Source: Streptomyces sp. SKN60 (GTDB lineage: Bacteria > Actinomycetota > Actinomycetes > Streptomycetales > Streptomycetaceae). Taken from it: a stretch of DNA of 64,000 nucleotides. A program made the translations under genes and the position numbers. The notes below the pieces were generated by a model. That model was not told the origin of the DNA and made no database searches. It worked only from the letters and a program-made list of their open reading frames with translations. The stretch's first letter is position 1, and every line of letters starts with the position of its first letter. The DNA lies in NCBI RefSeq assembly GCF_026236535.1, contig NZ_JAHTMW010000007.1, positions 300,230 through 364,229 on the forward strand. Direction: 5' to 3'. Shown here piece after piece: positions 1 to 10,420 of the stretch.

Positions 1-878
1 AGCACGCGGCGGGCGAACTCCGCCGGGCGGCGGCGGACGCGACCGAGCGCCTGCGGGACGTGATCGGCGTCCTCCGGGAGGACCACACGGCACCCCCGAC
101 CACCCCACCCGACGAAACCCTCCCCGAACTGCTCGCCCGCGCCCACGCCTCCGGCCTCCCGATCACCCTCACCGGTGACCCGGTGCCGTCCCTGCCGGGC
201 ATGCCGGGCCGCGCCCTCCACCGGGTCGTCCAGGAGGCCCTGACGAACGCGGCCAAACACGCACCGGGCGCCCCGATCACGGTGACGGTGGGGGCGGCGG
301 ACCCCGGCGACACGGTCCGGGTACGGGTGGCCAACGGCCCCGGCGGCGACGCCTCGCGCGGGACCGCCGGCGGTACGGGGCTCGTGGGCCTGGACGAGCG
401 GGTGCGGCTCGCGGGTGGTTCGCTCGACCACGGGCCGTCGCCGGACGGGGGCTTCGTCCTGACGGCCACGGTGCCGCGGCAGGCACCGGTGGCGCCGCCG
501 GCCGCCGCCCCGACCTCGGCGCGCGAACTGGACCGGGCCCGCCGGGAGGTGCGGCGCGACCTGGTCCGGGCGATCTGGATCCCGATCGCGCTGCTCGTCG
601 CCCTGACCGCGCTGGTGGGCGCGGTCGCCCTCTGGACCCCGTCCCGCTCCTACCTGGAGCCCGACAACTACGCGCGCCTCCTCGTCGGCCGGACCTACGC
701 CGACCTGTCCGACGACCTCCCCGACCACCCCCTCCCCGCCGCCCCACCCGGCCTCCCGCCCGAGCCGCCGTCCACCGACGAGTGCCGGTACTACCGCTCC
801 ACCGTCTTCGCGGCGGTCCCGGTGTACCGGCTCTGCTTCGCCGACGGCCGGCTGGTCTCGAAGGACCGGCTGGGCTGA
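1..878 (+). CDS. sensor histidine kinase, C-terminal part (5' end outside window)
   Basis: The reading frame is open from the left edge, so the gene is truncated by the window. The first residues (HAAGELRRAAADATERLRDVIGVLRED) look like the end of a HisKA_3-type dimerisation helix. A HATPase_c domain follows: the N box is NAAKHAP and the G box is GGTGLVGLDERVRLAGG. This is the NarL/DesK-type kinase layout, which normally phosphorylates a LuxR-type regulator encoded nearby, outside this window. After the ATPase domain comes an unusual extension: a basic linker, one hydrophobic segment (IPIALLVALTALVGAVALW) and a tail of about 75 residues with two cysteines, which should lie outside the membrane. 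It ends 9 nt before the convergent glgP stop. Confidence 0.85.
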   Translation, partial: HAAGELRRAAADATERLRDVIGVLREDHTAPPTTPPDETLPELLARAHASGLPITLTGDPVPSLPGMPGRALHRVVQEALTNAAKHAPGAPITVTVGAADPGDTVRVRVANGPGGDASRGTAGGTGLVGLDERVRLAGGSLDHGPSPDGGFVLTATVPRQAPVAPPAAAPTSARELDRARREVRRDLVRAIWIPIALLVALTALVGAVALWTPSRSYLEPDNYARLLVGRTYADLSDDLPDHPLPAAPPGLPPEPPSTDECRYYRSTVFAAVPVYRLCFADGRLVSKDRLG

Positions 879-887
879 GGCGGGCCC

Positions 888-3455
888 TCAGCGCAGCAGC
901 ACCCCCGCCCCCTCCCCCGTCGCCTCCGGCGGGAGGGCCGCCAGGCCGAGTTCGGCCGGGTGGGTGAGGAGGGGGTGGGCGGGGAGGACGCGGACCGTGC
1001 AGCCGAAGGGGCCCGTGCGGTCGAGGGAGAGGGCGCCCGCGTAGGGGAGGCGGCCCTCCAGGTCCGGGCCGCCCGCGGGCTTGAGGACGGCGGTGCGGGG
1101 GGAGAGGAGGAGGTCGTCGGCGTCGACGCGGCCGGTGACGACCTGGACCTCGACGTCGTCGGGGCCGAGCTCGCCGAGGGACACGCGGACCCGGACCGCC
1201 GGGGTGGCGCCGAGTTCCGCGTCGCGGAGGTCGTCGCCGACCTCGACGTGGTCGACCGAGACCTTGGGCCATGCGGCGCGCACCCGGGCCTTCCAGGCGG
1301 CGAGTTCGCGGGCCGCGTCGGGCCCGAGGGCCCGGTGGGCGTCGGCGGCGGGGACGTAGAGCCGCTCCACGTACTCCTGGACCATGCGGTCGGCGAGCAC
1401 CTTGGGGCCGAGGTCGGCGAGGGTGCGGCGGACCATCGCGGTCCAGCCGGCGGGCACCCCGTCGGCGCCCCGGTCGTAGAAGCGGGGCGCGACGCGCCGC
1501 TCGATCAGCTCGTAGAGCGCGGCGGCCTCCAGGTCGTCGCGCCGCTCCTCGTCGAGCGCGGCGGCGCCGTCGGCGGTGGGGATGGCCCAGCCGAAGTCGG
1601 ACTCGAACCACTCGTCCCACCAGCCGTCCAGGACGGAGAGGTTGAGGCAGCCGTTGAGCGCGGCCTTCATCCCGCTGGTGCCGCACGCCTCAAGCGGGCG
1701 CAGCGGGTTGTTCAGCCACACGTCGCAGCCGGGGTAGAGGCCGCGGGCCATGCCCATGCCGTAGTCGGGCAGGAAGACGATCCGGTGCCGGACCCGCGGG
1801 TCGTCGGCGAACCGCACCAGCTCCTGCACCAGCTTCTTGCCGCCGTCGTCGGCCGGGTGCGCCTTGCCCGCGACGACCAGCTGCACCGGCCGCTCGGGGT
1901 GCAGGAGCAGCGACCGCAGCCGGTCCTTGTCGCGCAGCATCAGGGTGAGCCGCTTGTACGAGGGGACCCGGCGGGCGAAGCCGATGGTGAGGACGTCGGG
2001 GTCGAGGACGGAGTCGGTCCAGCCGAGTTCGGCGGCGGCCGCGCCGCGCTGCCGCCAGGAGGCCCGCAGCCGCTGCCGTACGTCGAGGACGAGCCGTTCG
2101 CGCAGGGTGCGGCGCAGCTCCCACAGCTCGCCGTCGGTGGCGTCGGGGGCGAGCCCGGCGACCTCGGGGGCGGTCCAGGTGGGGGCGTGCACGCCGTTGG
2201 TGACGGAGGTGAGCGGGACCTCTTCGGCGTCGAAGCCGGGCCAGAGTCCGGCGAACATGGCGCGGCTGACGGCGCCGTGCAGGGTGGACACGCCGTTGGC
2301 GCGGCGGGCGAGCCGCAGGCCCATGGCGGCCATGTTGAAGACGCCGGGGTCGCCGCCGAGCGGGGTCTCGTCGCCGAGGGCGAGGATCCGGCCGGTGTCG
2401 ACGCCGGGCAGCGCGCCGTCCTCGCCGAGGTGGCGGGCGACCAGGGTGCGGTCGAAGCGGTCGATGCCGGCCGGGACGGGGGTGTGGGTGGTGAACACGG
2501 TCCCGGCGCGGACGGCCTCCAGGGCCGCGTCGAAGTCGAGCCCGGGCCGCCCGTCCGCCGCCGGTTCGGCGAGCTCGCGGATGCGTTCGAGGCCGAGGAA
2601 GCCCGCGTGGCCCTCGTTGGTGTGGAAGACCTCGGGCGCGGGGGTGCCGGTGAGCCTGGCGTACGTACGAAGCGCGCGGACGCCGCCGATGCCGAGGAGC
2701 ATCTCCTGGAGCAGCCGGTGCTCGCTGCCGCCGCCGTAGAGCCGGTCGGTGACCTCGCGTTCGCCGGGGGCGTTCTCCTCGACGTCCGAGTCGAGCATGA
2801 GGAGCGGGACCCGGCCGACCCGGGCGATCCAGATGTGGGCGTGCAGCGAGCGCCCGCCGGGCAGGGCGAGGGTGACCCGGGCGGGGGTGCCGTCGGGCTC
2901 GCGCAGCAGGGAGAGCGGGAGTTCGCCCGGGTCGAGCACCGGGTAGTGCTCCTGCTGCCAGCCGTCGCGGGAGAGCGACTGCCGGAAGTAGCCGTGCCGG
3001 TAGAGCAGTCCGACGGCGATCAGCGGCACGCCGAGGTCGCTGGCGGCCTTGAGGTGGTCGCCGGCCAGGATGCCGAGGCCGCCGGAGTACTGCGGGAGGG
3101 CGGCGGTGACGCCGAACTCGGGCGAGAAGTAGCCGATCGCGGCGGGCAGGTCGCCGGGCTGCCGCTGGTACCAGCGGGGTTCGGTCAGATAGCGGTCGAG
3201 GTCCTCGGCCGCCGCCCGCAGCCGGTCCTGGAAGTCGGGGTCGGCGGCGAGCGCGGCGAGCCGCCCGGCGTCGATGGCGCCGAGCGCGCGGACGGGGTCG
3301 CCGTCGGCGGCGCGGACCCCTTCGGGGTCCACGGTCTCGAAGAGGGCGCGGGTCGGCTCGTGCCAGGACCAGCGCAGGTTGCACGCCAGGTCGGCGAGCG
3401 GTCGAAGGGTGTCGGGGAGGACGGGACGCACGGTGAATCGACGGATTGCCTTCAC
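888..3455 (-). CDS. glgP: alpha-glucan (glycogen) phosphorylase, GT35
   Basis: This enzyme releases glucose-1-phosphate from glycogen or other alpha-1,4-glucans in the cytosol, using pyridoxal phosphate. The N-terminal domain (DNLRWSWH-like segment near residue 30) and the PLP-lysine motif EACGTSGMKAALNG mark the bacterial alpha-glucan phosphorylase subfamily, about 855 residues long. I chose the GTG at 3455 (MKAIRRFTVRP) because AAGGTGG lies 6 nt upstream; an in-frame GTG at 3464 adds three residues but has no such site. It is divergent from the DHFR-fold gene and 1.1 kb from the GlgE-pathway operon, so it probably mobilises the glucan that operon builds. Confidence 0.93.
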   Translation of the reverse strand: MKAIRRFTVRPVLPDTLRPLADLACNLRWSWHEPTRALFETVDPEGVRAADGDPVRALGAIDAGRLAALAADPDFQDRLRAAAEDLDRYLTEPRWYQRQPGDLPAAIGYFSPEFGVTAALPQYSGGLGILAGDHLKAASDLGVPLIAVGLLYRHGYFRQSLSRDGWQQEHYPVLDPGELPLSLLREPDGTPARVTLALPGGRSLHAHIWIARVGRVPLLMLDSDVEENAPGEREVTDRLYGGGSEHRLLQEMLLGIGGVRALRTYARLTGTPAPEVFHTNEGHAGFLGLERIRELAEPAADGRPGLDFDAALEAVRAGTVFTTHTPVPAGIDRFDRTLVARHLGEDGALPGVDTGRILALGDETPLGGDPGVFNMAAMGLRLARRANGVSTLHGAVSRAMFAGLWPGFDAEEVPLTSVTNGVHAPTWTAPEVAGLAPDATDGELWELRRTLRERLVLDVRQRLRASWRQRGAAAAELGWTDSVLDPDVLTIGFARRVPSYKRLTLMLRDKDRLRSLLLHPERPVQLVVAGKAHPADDGGKKLVQELVRFADDPRVRHRIVFLPDYGMGMARGLYPGCDVWLNNPLRPLEACGTSGMKAALNGCLNLSVLDGWWDEWFESDFGWAIPTADGAAALDEERRDDLEAAALYELIERRVAPRFYDRGADGVPAGWTAMVRRTLADLGPKVLADRMVQEYVERLYVPAADAHRALGPDAARELAAWKARVRAAWPKVSVDHVEVGDDLRDAELGATPAVRVRVSLGELGPDDVEVQVVTGRVDADDLLLSPRTAVLKPAGGPDLEGRLPYAGALSLDRTGPFGCTVRVLPAHPLLTHPAELGLAALPPEATGEGAGVLLR

Positions 3456-3665
3456 GTGTTCCACCTTCGCAGGAGGTGACGGAGCGGGGCGGAAGCACCA
3501 CGCTGTGCGTCCGCCGTGTTCCGTGACGGGACGCTAGGGCACGCGGGGCGGCGCGCGCCACGGCGCGCGGAGGATCCGCGGCGGCGCGGCGATGAGTTCT
3601 CGGGTCCCGGGGAGTCCCATCATCGACACGACATCCCTGGCCCGGCTCGGAAGGAACACCACCTC

Positions 3666-4316
3666 ATGGCACGGCAACTCCTCAAGGTCCAGAACTTCAA
3701 CGTCTCGCTCGACGGCGTCGCCGCCGGCGAGGACCAGACCCTTGAGCGCCCCTTCGGGCACGCGATCGATCCGCAGAAGATGTTCGCCTGGTGCGGGGCG
3801 ACGGCGAGCTGGCCGACGCGCACCGAGGAGGGCGGCACCCGGGGTCTGGACGACTTCCTGGTGCGGGACTTCTCGCACAACATCGGCGCCGAGATCATGG
3901 GCCGCAACAAGTTCGGTCCGCAGCGCGGCCCGTGGCAGGACCTGGAGTGGCAGGGCTGGTGGGGCGACGAGCCGCCGTTCCACACGCCGGTGTTCGTGCT
4001 GACCCACCATCCGCGGCCCTCGTTCACGCTCTCCGACACCACCTTCCACTTCGTGGACGCCGATCCGGTCACCGCCCTGGAGATGGCGAAGGAGGCGGCG
4101 GAGGGGAAGGACGTGCGGCTCGGCGGCGGGGTCACCACGGTCCGCGAGTTCCTGGACGCCGACCTGATCGACACCCTGCACATCGCCGTCTCGCCCGTGA
4201 AGGCGGGTTCCGGCCTGCGGCTGTGGGAGTCGCCCGAGGAGCTGACCGACCGCTACCACCTCGATGTGGTGCCGAGCCCCAGCGGGGTCACCCACCACCT
4301 GTTCTGGCGGAAGTGA
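3666..4316 (+). CDS. dihydrofolate reductase-fold (RibD C-terminal-like) protein
   Basis: 216 residues. The pattern is that of the DHFR/RibD_C family: an N-terminal strand (QNFNVSLDGVAAG), a central IMGRNKFGP segment where DHFR has its nucleotide-contacting MGR motif, and VRLGGGVTTVREFL near residue 160 as the NADPH-binding glycine turn. Members reduce pteridine- or flavin-like substrates with NADPH; the substrate of this one is unknown. The ATG at 3666 is preceded by GGAAGGAA, and the frame extends upstream to 3516 without a credible ribosome site. It is monocistronic, with a strong hairpin 16 nt after the stop. Confidence 0.8.
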   Translation: MARQLLKVQNFNVSLDGVAAGEDQTLERPFGHAIDPQKMFAWCGATASWPTRTEEGGTRGLDDFLVRDFSHNIGAEIMGRNKFGPQRGPWQDLEWQGWWGDEPPFHTPVFVLTHHPRPSFTLSDTTFHFVDADPVTALEMAKEAAEGKDVRLGGGVTTVREFLDADLIDTLHIAVSPVKAGSGLRLWESPEELTDRYHLDVVPSPSGVTHHLFWRK

Positions 4317-4331
4317 CCGCCCCCCTCCCGG

Positions 4332-4364
4332 AACCGGCTCCGTCCCACAGGGACGGAGCCGGTT
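4332..4364 (+). terminator. intrinsic hairpin terminator
   Basis: A perfect 14-bp stem (4332-4345 with 4351-4364, arm AACCGGCTCCGTCC) has a 5-nt loop. It lies 16 nt after the DHFR-fold stop codon and is followed by a T-richer stretch (GCTTGTCC, then TTCTTGTCG). It separates this gene from the glgE operon. Confidence 0.8.
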
Positions 4365-4383
4365 GCTTGTCCGGGAGCTGTTC

Positions 4384-4412
4384 TTGTCGTTCGCGCCCCT
4401 ACGCCCTAGTAG
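4384..4412 (+). promoter_or_regulatory. candidate glgE operon promoter
   Basis: TTGTCG (4384-4389), a 17-nt spacer and TAGTAG (4407-4412) resemble a principal-sigma promoter. The segment is more AT-rich than its surroundings (it includes GTTAACAAAC) and lies about 190 nt before the glgE start, leaving a long 5' leader. This is inference from spacing and position only. Confidence 0.4.
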
Positions 4413-4601
4413 TTAACAAACAGCCGGATTGCCCACCCGAAATCCGGGGGAAGGCTCCTCCTCGTACCCCGCTGTACTCCTCCGAGACCCGCCATCCGAG
4501 TGAACGCGCACGGGAGTGGCCATGCCCTCAACTCCCCGGCCGTCGACGGAGCTAGAAAGAGCGCACACCACCCGCACCCTCGCGAACCGTCAGGTGATGC
4601 C

Positions 4602-6604
4602 GTGAACCCGCTCATGGGACGCATTCCCGTCCTGGACGTCAGCCCTCTGGTCGATTGCGGCCGCCGCCCCGCGAAGGCGGTGGTGGGCGAGACCTTCGAG
4701 GTCACGGCCACCGTCTTCCGCGAGGGGCACGACGCCGTCGCCGCCAATGTCGTGCTGCGCGGCCCGTCCGGGCGGCCCGGGCCCTGGACCCCGATGCGGG
4801 AGCTGGCGCCGGGCACCGACCGGTGGGGCGCCGAGGTCACCCCGGACGCCGAGGGCCTGTGGACGTACACCGTCGAGGCGTGGAGCGATCCGCTCGCGAC
4901 CTGGCGGCACACCGCGCGGATCAAGATCCCGGCCGGGATCGACTCCGAGCTGGTCCTCGCCGAGGGCGCGGAGCTGCACGAGCGGGCCGCGAAGGGCGTG
5001 CCGAAGAAGGGCGGCGGCCGGGAGGCGGTGCTCGCGGTCGCGGACACCCTGCGCGACGAGTCCCGGCCGGCGGCGGTGCGCCTCGCGGCGGCGCTCGCGC
5101 CCCGGGTGGTGGAGTCCCTGGACCGGCATCCGCTGCGCGAACTGGTCTCCCAGTCCCCCGCGTTGCCGCTCCGTGTCGAGCGGGAGCGGGCCCTTTTCGG
5201 CTCGTGGTACGAGTTCTTCCCGCGCTCCGAGGGGGTGCGCACGGTCCGCGGGCGGACGAAACCGGGCACCTTCCGCACCGCCGCGGAGCGGCTTCCGGCC
5301 ATCGCCGCGATGGGCTTCGACGTGGTGTACCTGCCGCCGATCCACCCGATCGGCGTGACCCATCGCAAGGGCCCGAACAACTCGCTGTCGGCGAGCCCGG
5401 AGGACGTGGGCGTGCCGTGGGCGATCGGCTCGCCGGAGGGCGGGCACGACGCGGTCCATCCGGACCTGGGCACGATCGAGGACTTCGACGCGTTCGTGGC
5501 GCGGGCGCGCGAGCTGCGGCTCGAGATCGCGCTGGACTTCGCGCTGCAGTGTTCGCCGGACCATCCGTGGGTGGAGAAGCACCCGGAGTGGTTCAGGCGC
5601 CGGCCCGACGGCTCGATCGCGTACGCGGAGAACCCGCCGAAGAAGTACCAGGACATCTATCCGATCGACTTCGACGGCGCCGGCGACGACATGGCCGGGA
5701 TCGTCGCGGAGACGGTGCGGGTGCTGCGGCACTGGATGGACCACGGGGTGCGGATCTTCCGGGTGGACAACCCGCACACCAAGCCGGTGGTGTTCTGGGA
5801 GCGGGTGATCGGCGAGATCAACGGCCAGGACCCGGATGTCATCTTCCTGGCGGAGGCGTTCACGCGCCCCGCGATGATGCGCACGCTCGGCGCGGTCGGC
5901 TTCCAGCAGTCGTACACGTACTTCACGTGGCGCAACACCAAGGCGGAGCTGACCGAGTACCTGACGGAGCTGTCCGGGGACGCGGCCGCGCACATGCGCC
6001 CGAACCTCTTCGTGAACACCCCGGACATCCTGCACGCCTATCTGCAGCACGGCGGCCGGCCGGCCTTCGAGACGCGGGCGGTGCTCGCCGCGACCCTCTC
6101 CCCGACCTGGGGCATGTACGCGGGCTACGAGCTGTGCGAGGGCACGCCGCTGCGCGAGGGCTGCGAGGAGTACCTGGACTCGGAGAAGTACCAACTGCGG
6201 CCGCGCGACTGGGAGTCGGCGGAGCGCTCGGGCGCCTCGATCGCCCCGCTGATCACCAGCCTGAACCGGATCAGGCGCCGCAACCCGGCGCTGCGGCGGC
6301 TGCGGAACCTGACCTTCCACGCGACGGACAACGACGCCGTCATCGCGTACGCCAAGCGTTCGGGTCCGAACACCGTTCTGGTGGTCGCCAACCTCGACCC
6401 CCACCACACCCAGGAGGCCACGGTCTCGTTGAACATGCCGGAACTCGGCCTCGCCTGGCACGAGACCGTGCCGGTGCGCGACGAGCTCACCGGCGAGACC
6501 TATCACTGGGGCAGGGCCAACTACGTGCGTCTGGAACCGGGTGTCACGCCCGCGCACGTGCTCGTCCTGCGACCGTCCCCGCAGACCGGAGGGTCACCCA
6601 CATC

Positions 6605-6608
<4 letters not shown>
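4602..6608 (+). CDS. glgE: alpha-1,4-glucan:maltose-1-phosphate maltosyltransferase
   Basis: GlgE extends alpha-1,4-glucans by transferring maltosyl units from maltose-1-phosphate, the key step of the trehalose-to-glucan pathway. The GH13_3 core is clear. Counting from the chosen start, the nucleophile is D389 (FRVDNPH), the acid/base E418 (FLAEAFTRP) and the third acid D475 (VNTPDILH); all are offset by five from the D394/E423/D480 I recall for S. coelicolor GlgE1. 668 residues. The GTG at 4602 has CAGGTGAT just upstream; the frame is open to 4500 but with poor sequence. The stop overlaps the treS start by 4 nt (ATGA), so translation is probably coupled. Confidence 0.96.
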
Positions 6609-8299
<1,691 letters not shown>

Positions 8300-8327
8300 A
8301 GTACCGTCATTTCAGTTCTGTCCCGTG

Positions 8328-8393
8328 TGAGGCGGTTTCCACCGCCTCATACCGGGAGGGTCCGTACGGGCCTTCTTGCCGGACCCGTACGGA
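8328..8393 (+). terminator. two hairpins between treS and pep2
   Basis: A first stem (TGAGGCGG, 8328-8335, with 8342-8349, 6-nt loop) is followed by a second (TCCGTACGGG, 8361-8370, with 8384-8393, 13-nt loop). Both lie in the roughly 210-nt treS-pep2 gap. They could be a partial terminator or an mRNA-processing site that sets pep2 expression relative to glgE-treS. Confidence 0.5.
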
Positions 8394-8511
8394 TCTTCCC
8401 CCTCCGACACGTCCCGCACAGCCGGACAGCCGAAGCCGCCATCCGGGACAATCTGCGCATTTGAACGCATACGAACCCACCGTGCGCACCCCGGGGAAAG
8501 GACGCGATGCC

Positions 8512-9861
8512 ATGCCGGAGACCGCATCCACCACCCGGGCCCCGGACGCCCTCCTTCCGTCACTCACGCCCCTGCTGCACACCTGGCTGCCCCGGCAGCG
8601 CTGGTTCGCCGGCAAGGGCCGCCGGGTCACCGGATTCGCTCTGGACGCGGCCACCGAGCTGCTGCCGCTGGACGGCACCGGACCCGGTCTCCTCCATCTG
8701 CTCGTACGGGTCGAGCAACCCGGCCGGCCGGCCGGAACGCCCGCCGACTGCTACCAATTGCTCCTCGGGGTGCGGCCCCAGCTGCCGCCGCGCCTCGCCC
8801 CCGCCCTGATCGGGCGGATCCGCCAGGGCCCGCTGGCGGGCCGGGCCGTCTACGAGGGGCTGCGCGACCCGCGGCTCGCCGGACTGCTCTACGAACGGCT
8901 GCGCGCGCCGGGCCGGATCGGCCCGCTGCGCTTCCACACCACCGCCCCGCTGCCGCCCGCGCTCGCCCCGCGGGTGCTCGACGCCGAGCAGTCCAACTCG
9001 TCGCTGGTCTACGGGGATTCGTTCATCCTGAAGATCTTCCGGCGGGTCAGCCCGGGCGCCAACCCGGACCTGGAGCTGCCGCTCGCCCTCGCGCGGGCGG
9101 GCTGCGCGCGGGTGCCGGAGCCGGTCGCCTGGTTCGAGACCGAGCACGCCACCCTGGGTGTCCTTCAGCCCTTCCTGCGCGAGTCGCGGGACGGCTGGCG
9201 GCTCGCCCTCGACGCGCTCGCCGACGGGCGGGAGTTCACCACGGAGGCGCGCGCGCTCGGCCGGGCCACCGCCGAGGTGCACCTCGCCCTGGCGACCGCC
9301 CTGCCCACCGAGCGCCTCCGGCGCGACCGGGCGGCGCACCTGGCCGCCGCGATGGACGCCCGGCTGCACGCCGCCGCGCAGGCGGTGCCGGCGCTCCTGC
9401 CGTACGTCCCCGGGCTGCGGGCCGTGTTCGCCGCCGCCGGCGACGCGGGCGGCGCCGGACCGCTCCAGCGCATCCACGGCGACCTGCACCTCGGCCAGAC
9501 GCTGCGCGGCTCGGACGGCGCGTGGGCGGTGATCGACTTCGAGGGCGAGCCCGCCAAGCCGCTCGACGAGCGCCGCAGCCCGCAGCCCCCGGTCCGCGAC
9601 ATCGCCGGCATGCTCCGCTCCTTCGACTACGCGGCCCGCACCCACCGCCCCTGGAACGCCGACTGGGCGGCCCGCTGCCGCGCCGCCTACTGCACGGGCT
9701 ACGCGGAGGCCTCCGGCACCGACCCCCGCGCCCACCCCGCCCTCCTCCGCGCCTACGAGACCGACAAAGCCGTCTACGAGGTCGTCTACGAGGCCCGCCA
9801 CCGCCCGGACTGGCTCCCGGTCCCGATGGCGGCGATCGAACGCCTGGCGGGAGGAACGTGA
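8512..9861 (+). CDS. pep2: maltokinase
   Basis: Pep2 (Mak) phosphorylates maltose to maltose-1-phosphate with ATP, providing the GlgE donor. The 449-residue protein opens with the family's cap domain ([17 protein letters not shown]) and carries the kinase-like catalytic motifs HGDLHLGQ and [16 protein letters not shown], which hold the catalytic aspartate and the metal ligand. ATG 8512 follows GGGGAAAGGA; the frame is open upstream to 8236 through treS, which is not coding. It lies between treS and glgB on the same strand, giving the usual pathway order. Confidence 0.94.
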   Translation: MPETASTTRAPDALLPSLTPLLHTWLPRQRWFAGKGRRVTGFALDAATELLPLDGTGPGLLHLLVRVEQPGRPAGTPADCYQLLLGVRPQLPPRLAPALIGRIRQGPLAGRAVYEGLRDPRLAGLLYERLRAPGRIGPLRFHTTAPLPPALAPRVLDAEQSNSSLVYGDSFILKIFRRVSPGANPDLELPLALARAGCARVPEPVAWFETEHATLGVLQPFLRESRDGWRLALDALADGREFTTEARALGRATAEVHLALATALPTERLRRDRAAHLAAAMDARLHAAAQAVPALLPYVPGLRAVFAAAGDAGGAGPLQRIHGDLHLGQTLRGSDGAWAVIDFEGEPAKPLDERRSPQPPVRDIAGMLRSFDYAARTHRPWNADWAARCRAAYCTGYAEASGTDPRAHPALLRAYETDKAVYEVVYEARHRPDWLPVPMAAIERLAGGT

Positions 9862-9922
9862 CGTCGCCGGCCCGCCGCCCTACAGGCCGGTGCCCACCCG
9901 CGCGGGGCGGCGCGGGCCTGCC

Positions 9923-10278
9923 CCGTTCGTTGTGGGCTCGCCCCGCAGGGGCGGGTCCCACCCCGTGTGGGCGGCTCGCCGCTCCGTTGTGGGCATTCAC
10001 CCCGCAGGGGCGGGTCCCACCCGCACGGGCGTCGCGTCGCCGTTTCCCGTTGTGGGCATTCGTCCCGCAGGGCGGGACGGGTGGGCACACGGGACGGCGC
10101 CCATGCGGGCGCGCTCCGCACCCGGGCCTACCCGCACCACCAGCGCGACGCCCCCGTGGTGCGGGCACAGGCCCGGAAGCCCAGGCCCGGCAAGGGGCGC
10201 CGCCCGCTGTGCCCACCCTCCCCCTAGGGCTTCGCCCTGGGGGGACCCCCAGCCCCTGCGGGACGTATGCCCACAACG
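9923..10278. repeat. dispersed GC-rich intergenic repeat, three direct and one inverted copy
   Basis: The 559-nt pep2-glgB gap carries related units built on CGTTGTGGGC, then a variable 5-6 nt, then CCCGCAGGG(G)CGGG. Copies start near 9928, 9985 and 10048. A fourth, inverted copy (ATGCCCACAACG, 10267-10278) is preceded by the complementary CCCCTGCGGGACGT. Each unit has an internal hairpin (CCCGC-AG-GGGCGGG type). Between the third and fourth copies is a short AGGGC/GCCCT stem (10226-10238). The elements create spurious long reading frames on both strands. I know similar units as common intergenic elements in Streptomyces; their function is unknown. Confidence 0.7.
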
Positions 10279-10420
10279 AACGGGGCACGGGGCGCAGCCC
10301 AGACCGCCCGTTCGGCCGAGTGTCCGGTGCGCGATCCGCGGCGTTGCGCTTGCGTGGAAGCGCCCGGGCGCGCCCGCCCGTACACGACTCACTCCCACAC
10401 CCACTTCAGGAGGCCTCCCC

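Noticed and set aside
960..3479. 839-residue frame on the plus strand opposite glgP
   Set aside because: It is a GC-bias shadow with Gly/Arg/Asp composition and no motif; the opposite frame encodes an intact phosphorylase.
9890..10420. Upstream coding extension of glgB
   Set aside because: The frame crosses the repeat array and yields no family sequence; AGGAGG sits directly before GTG 10421.
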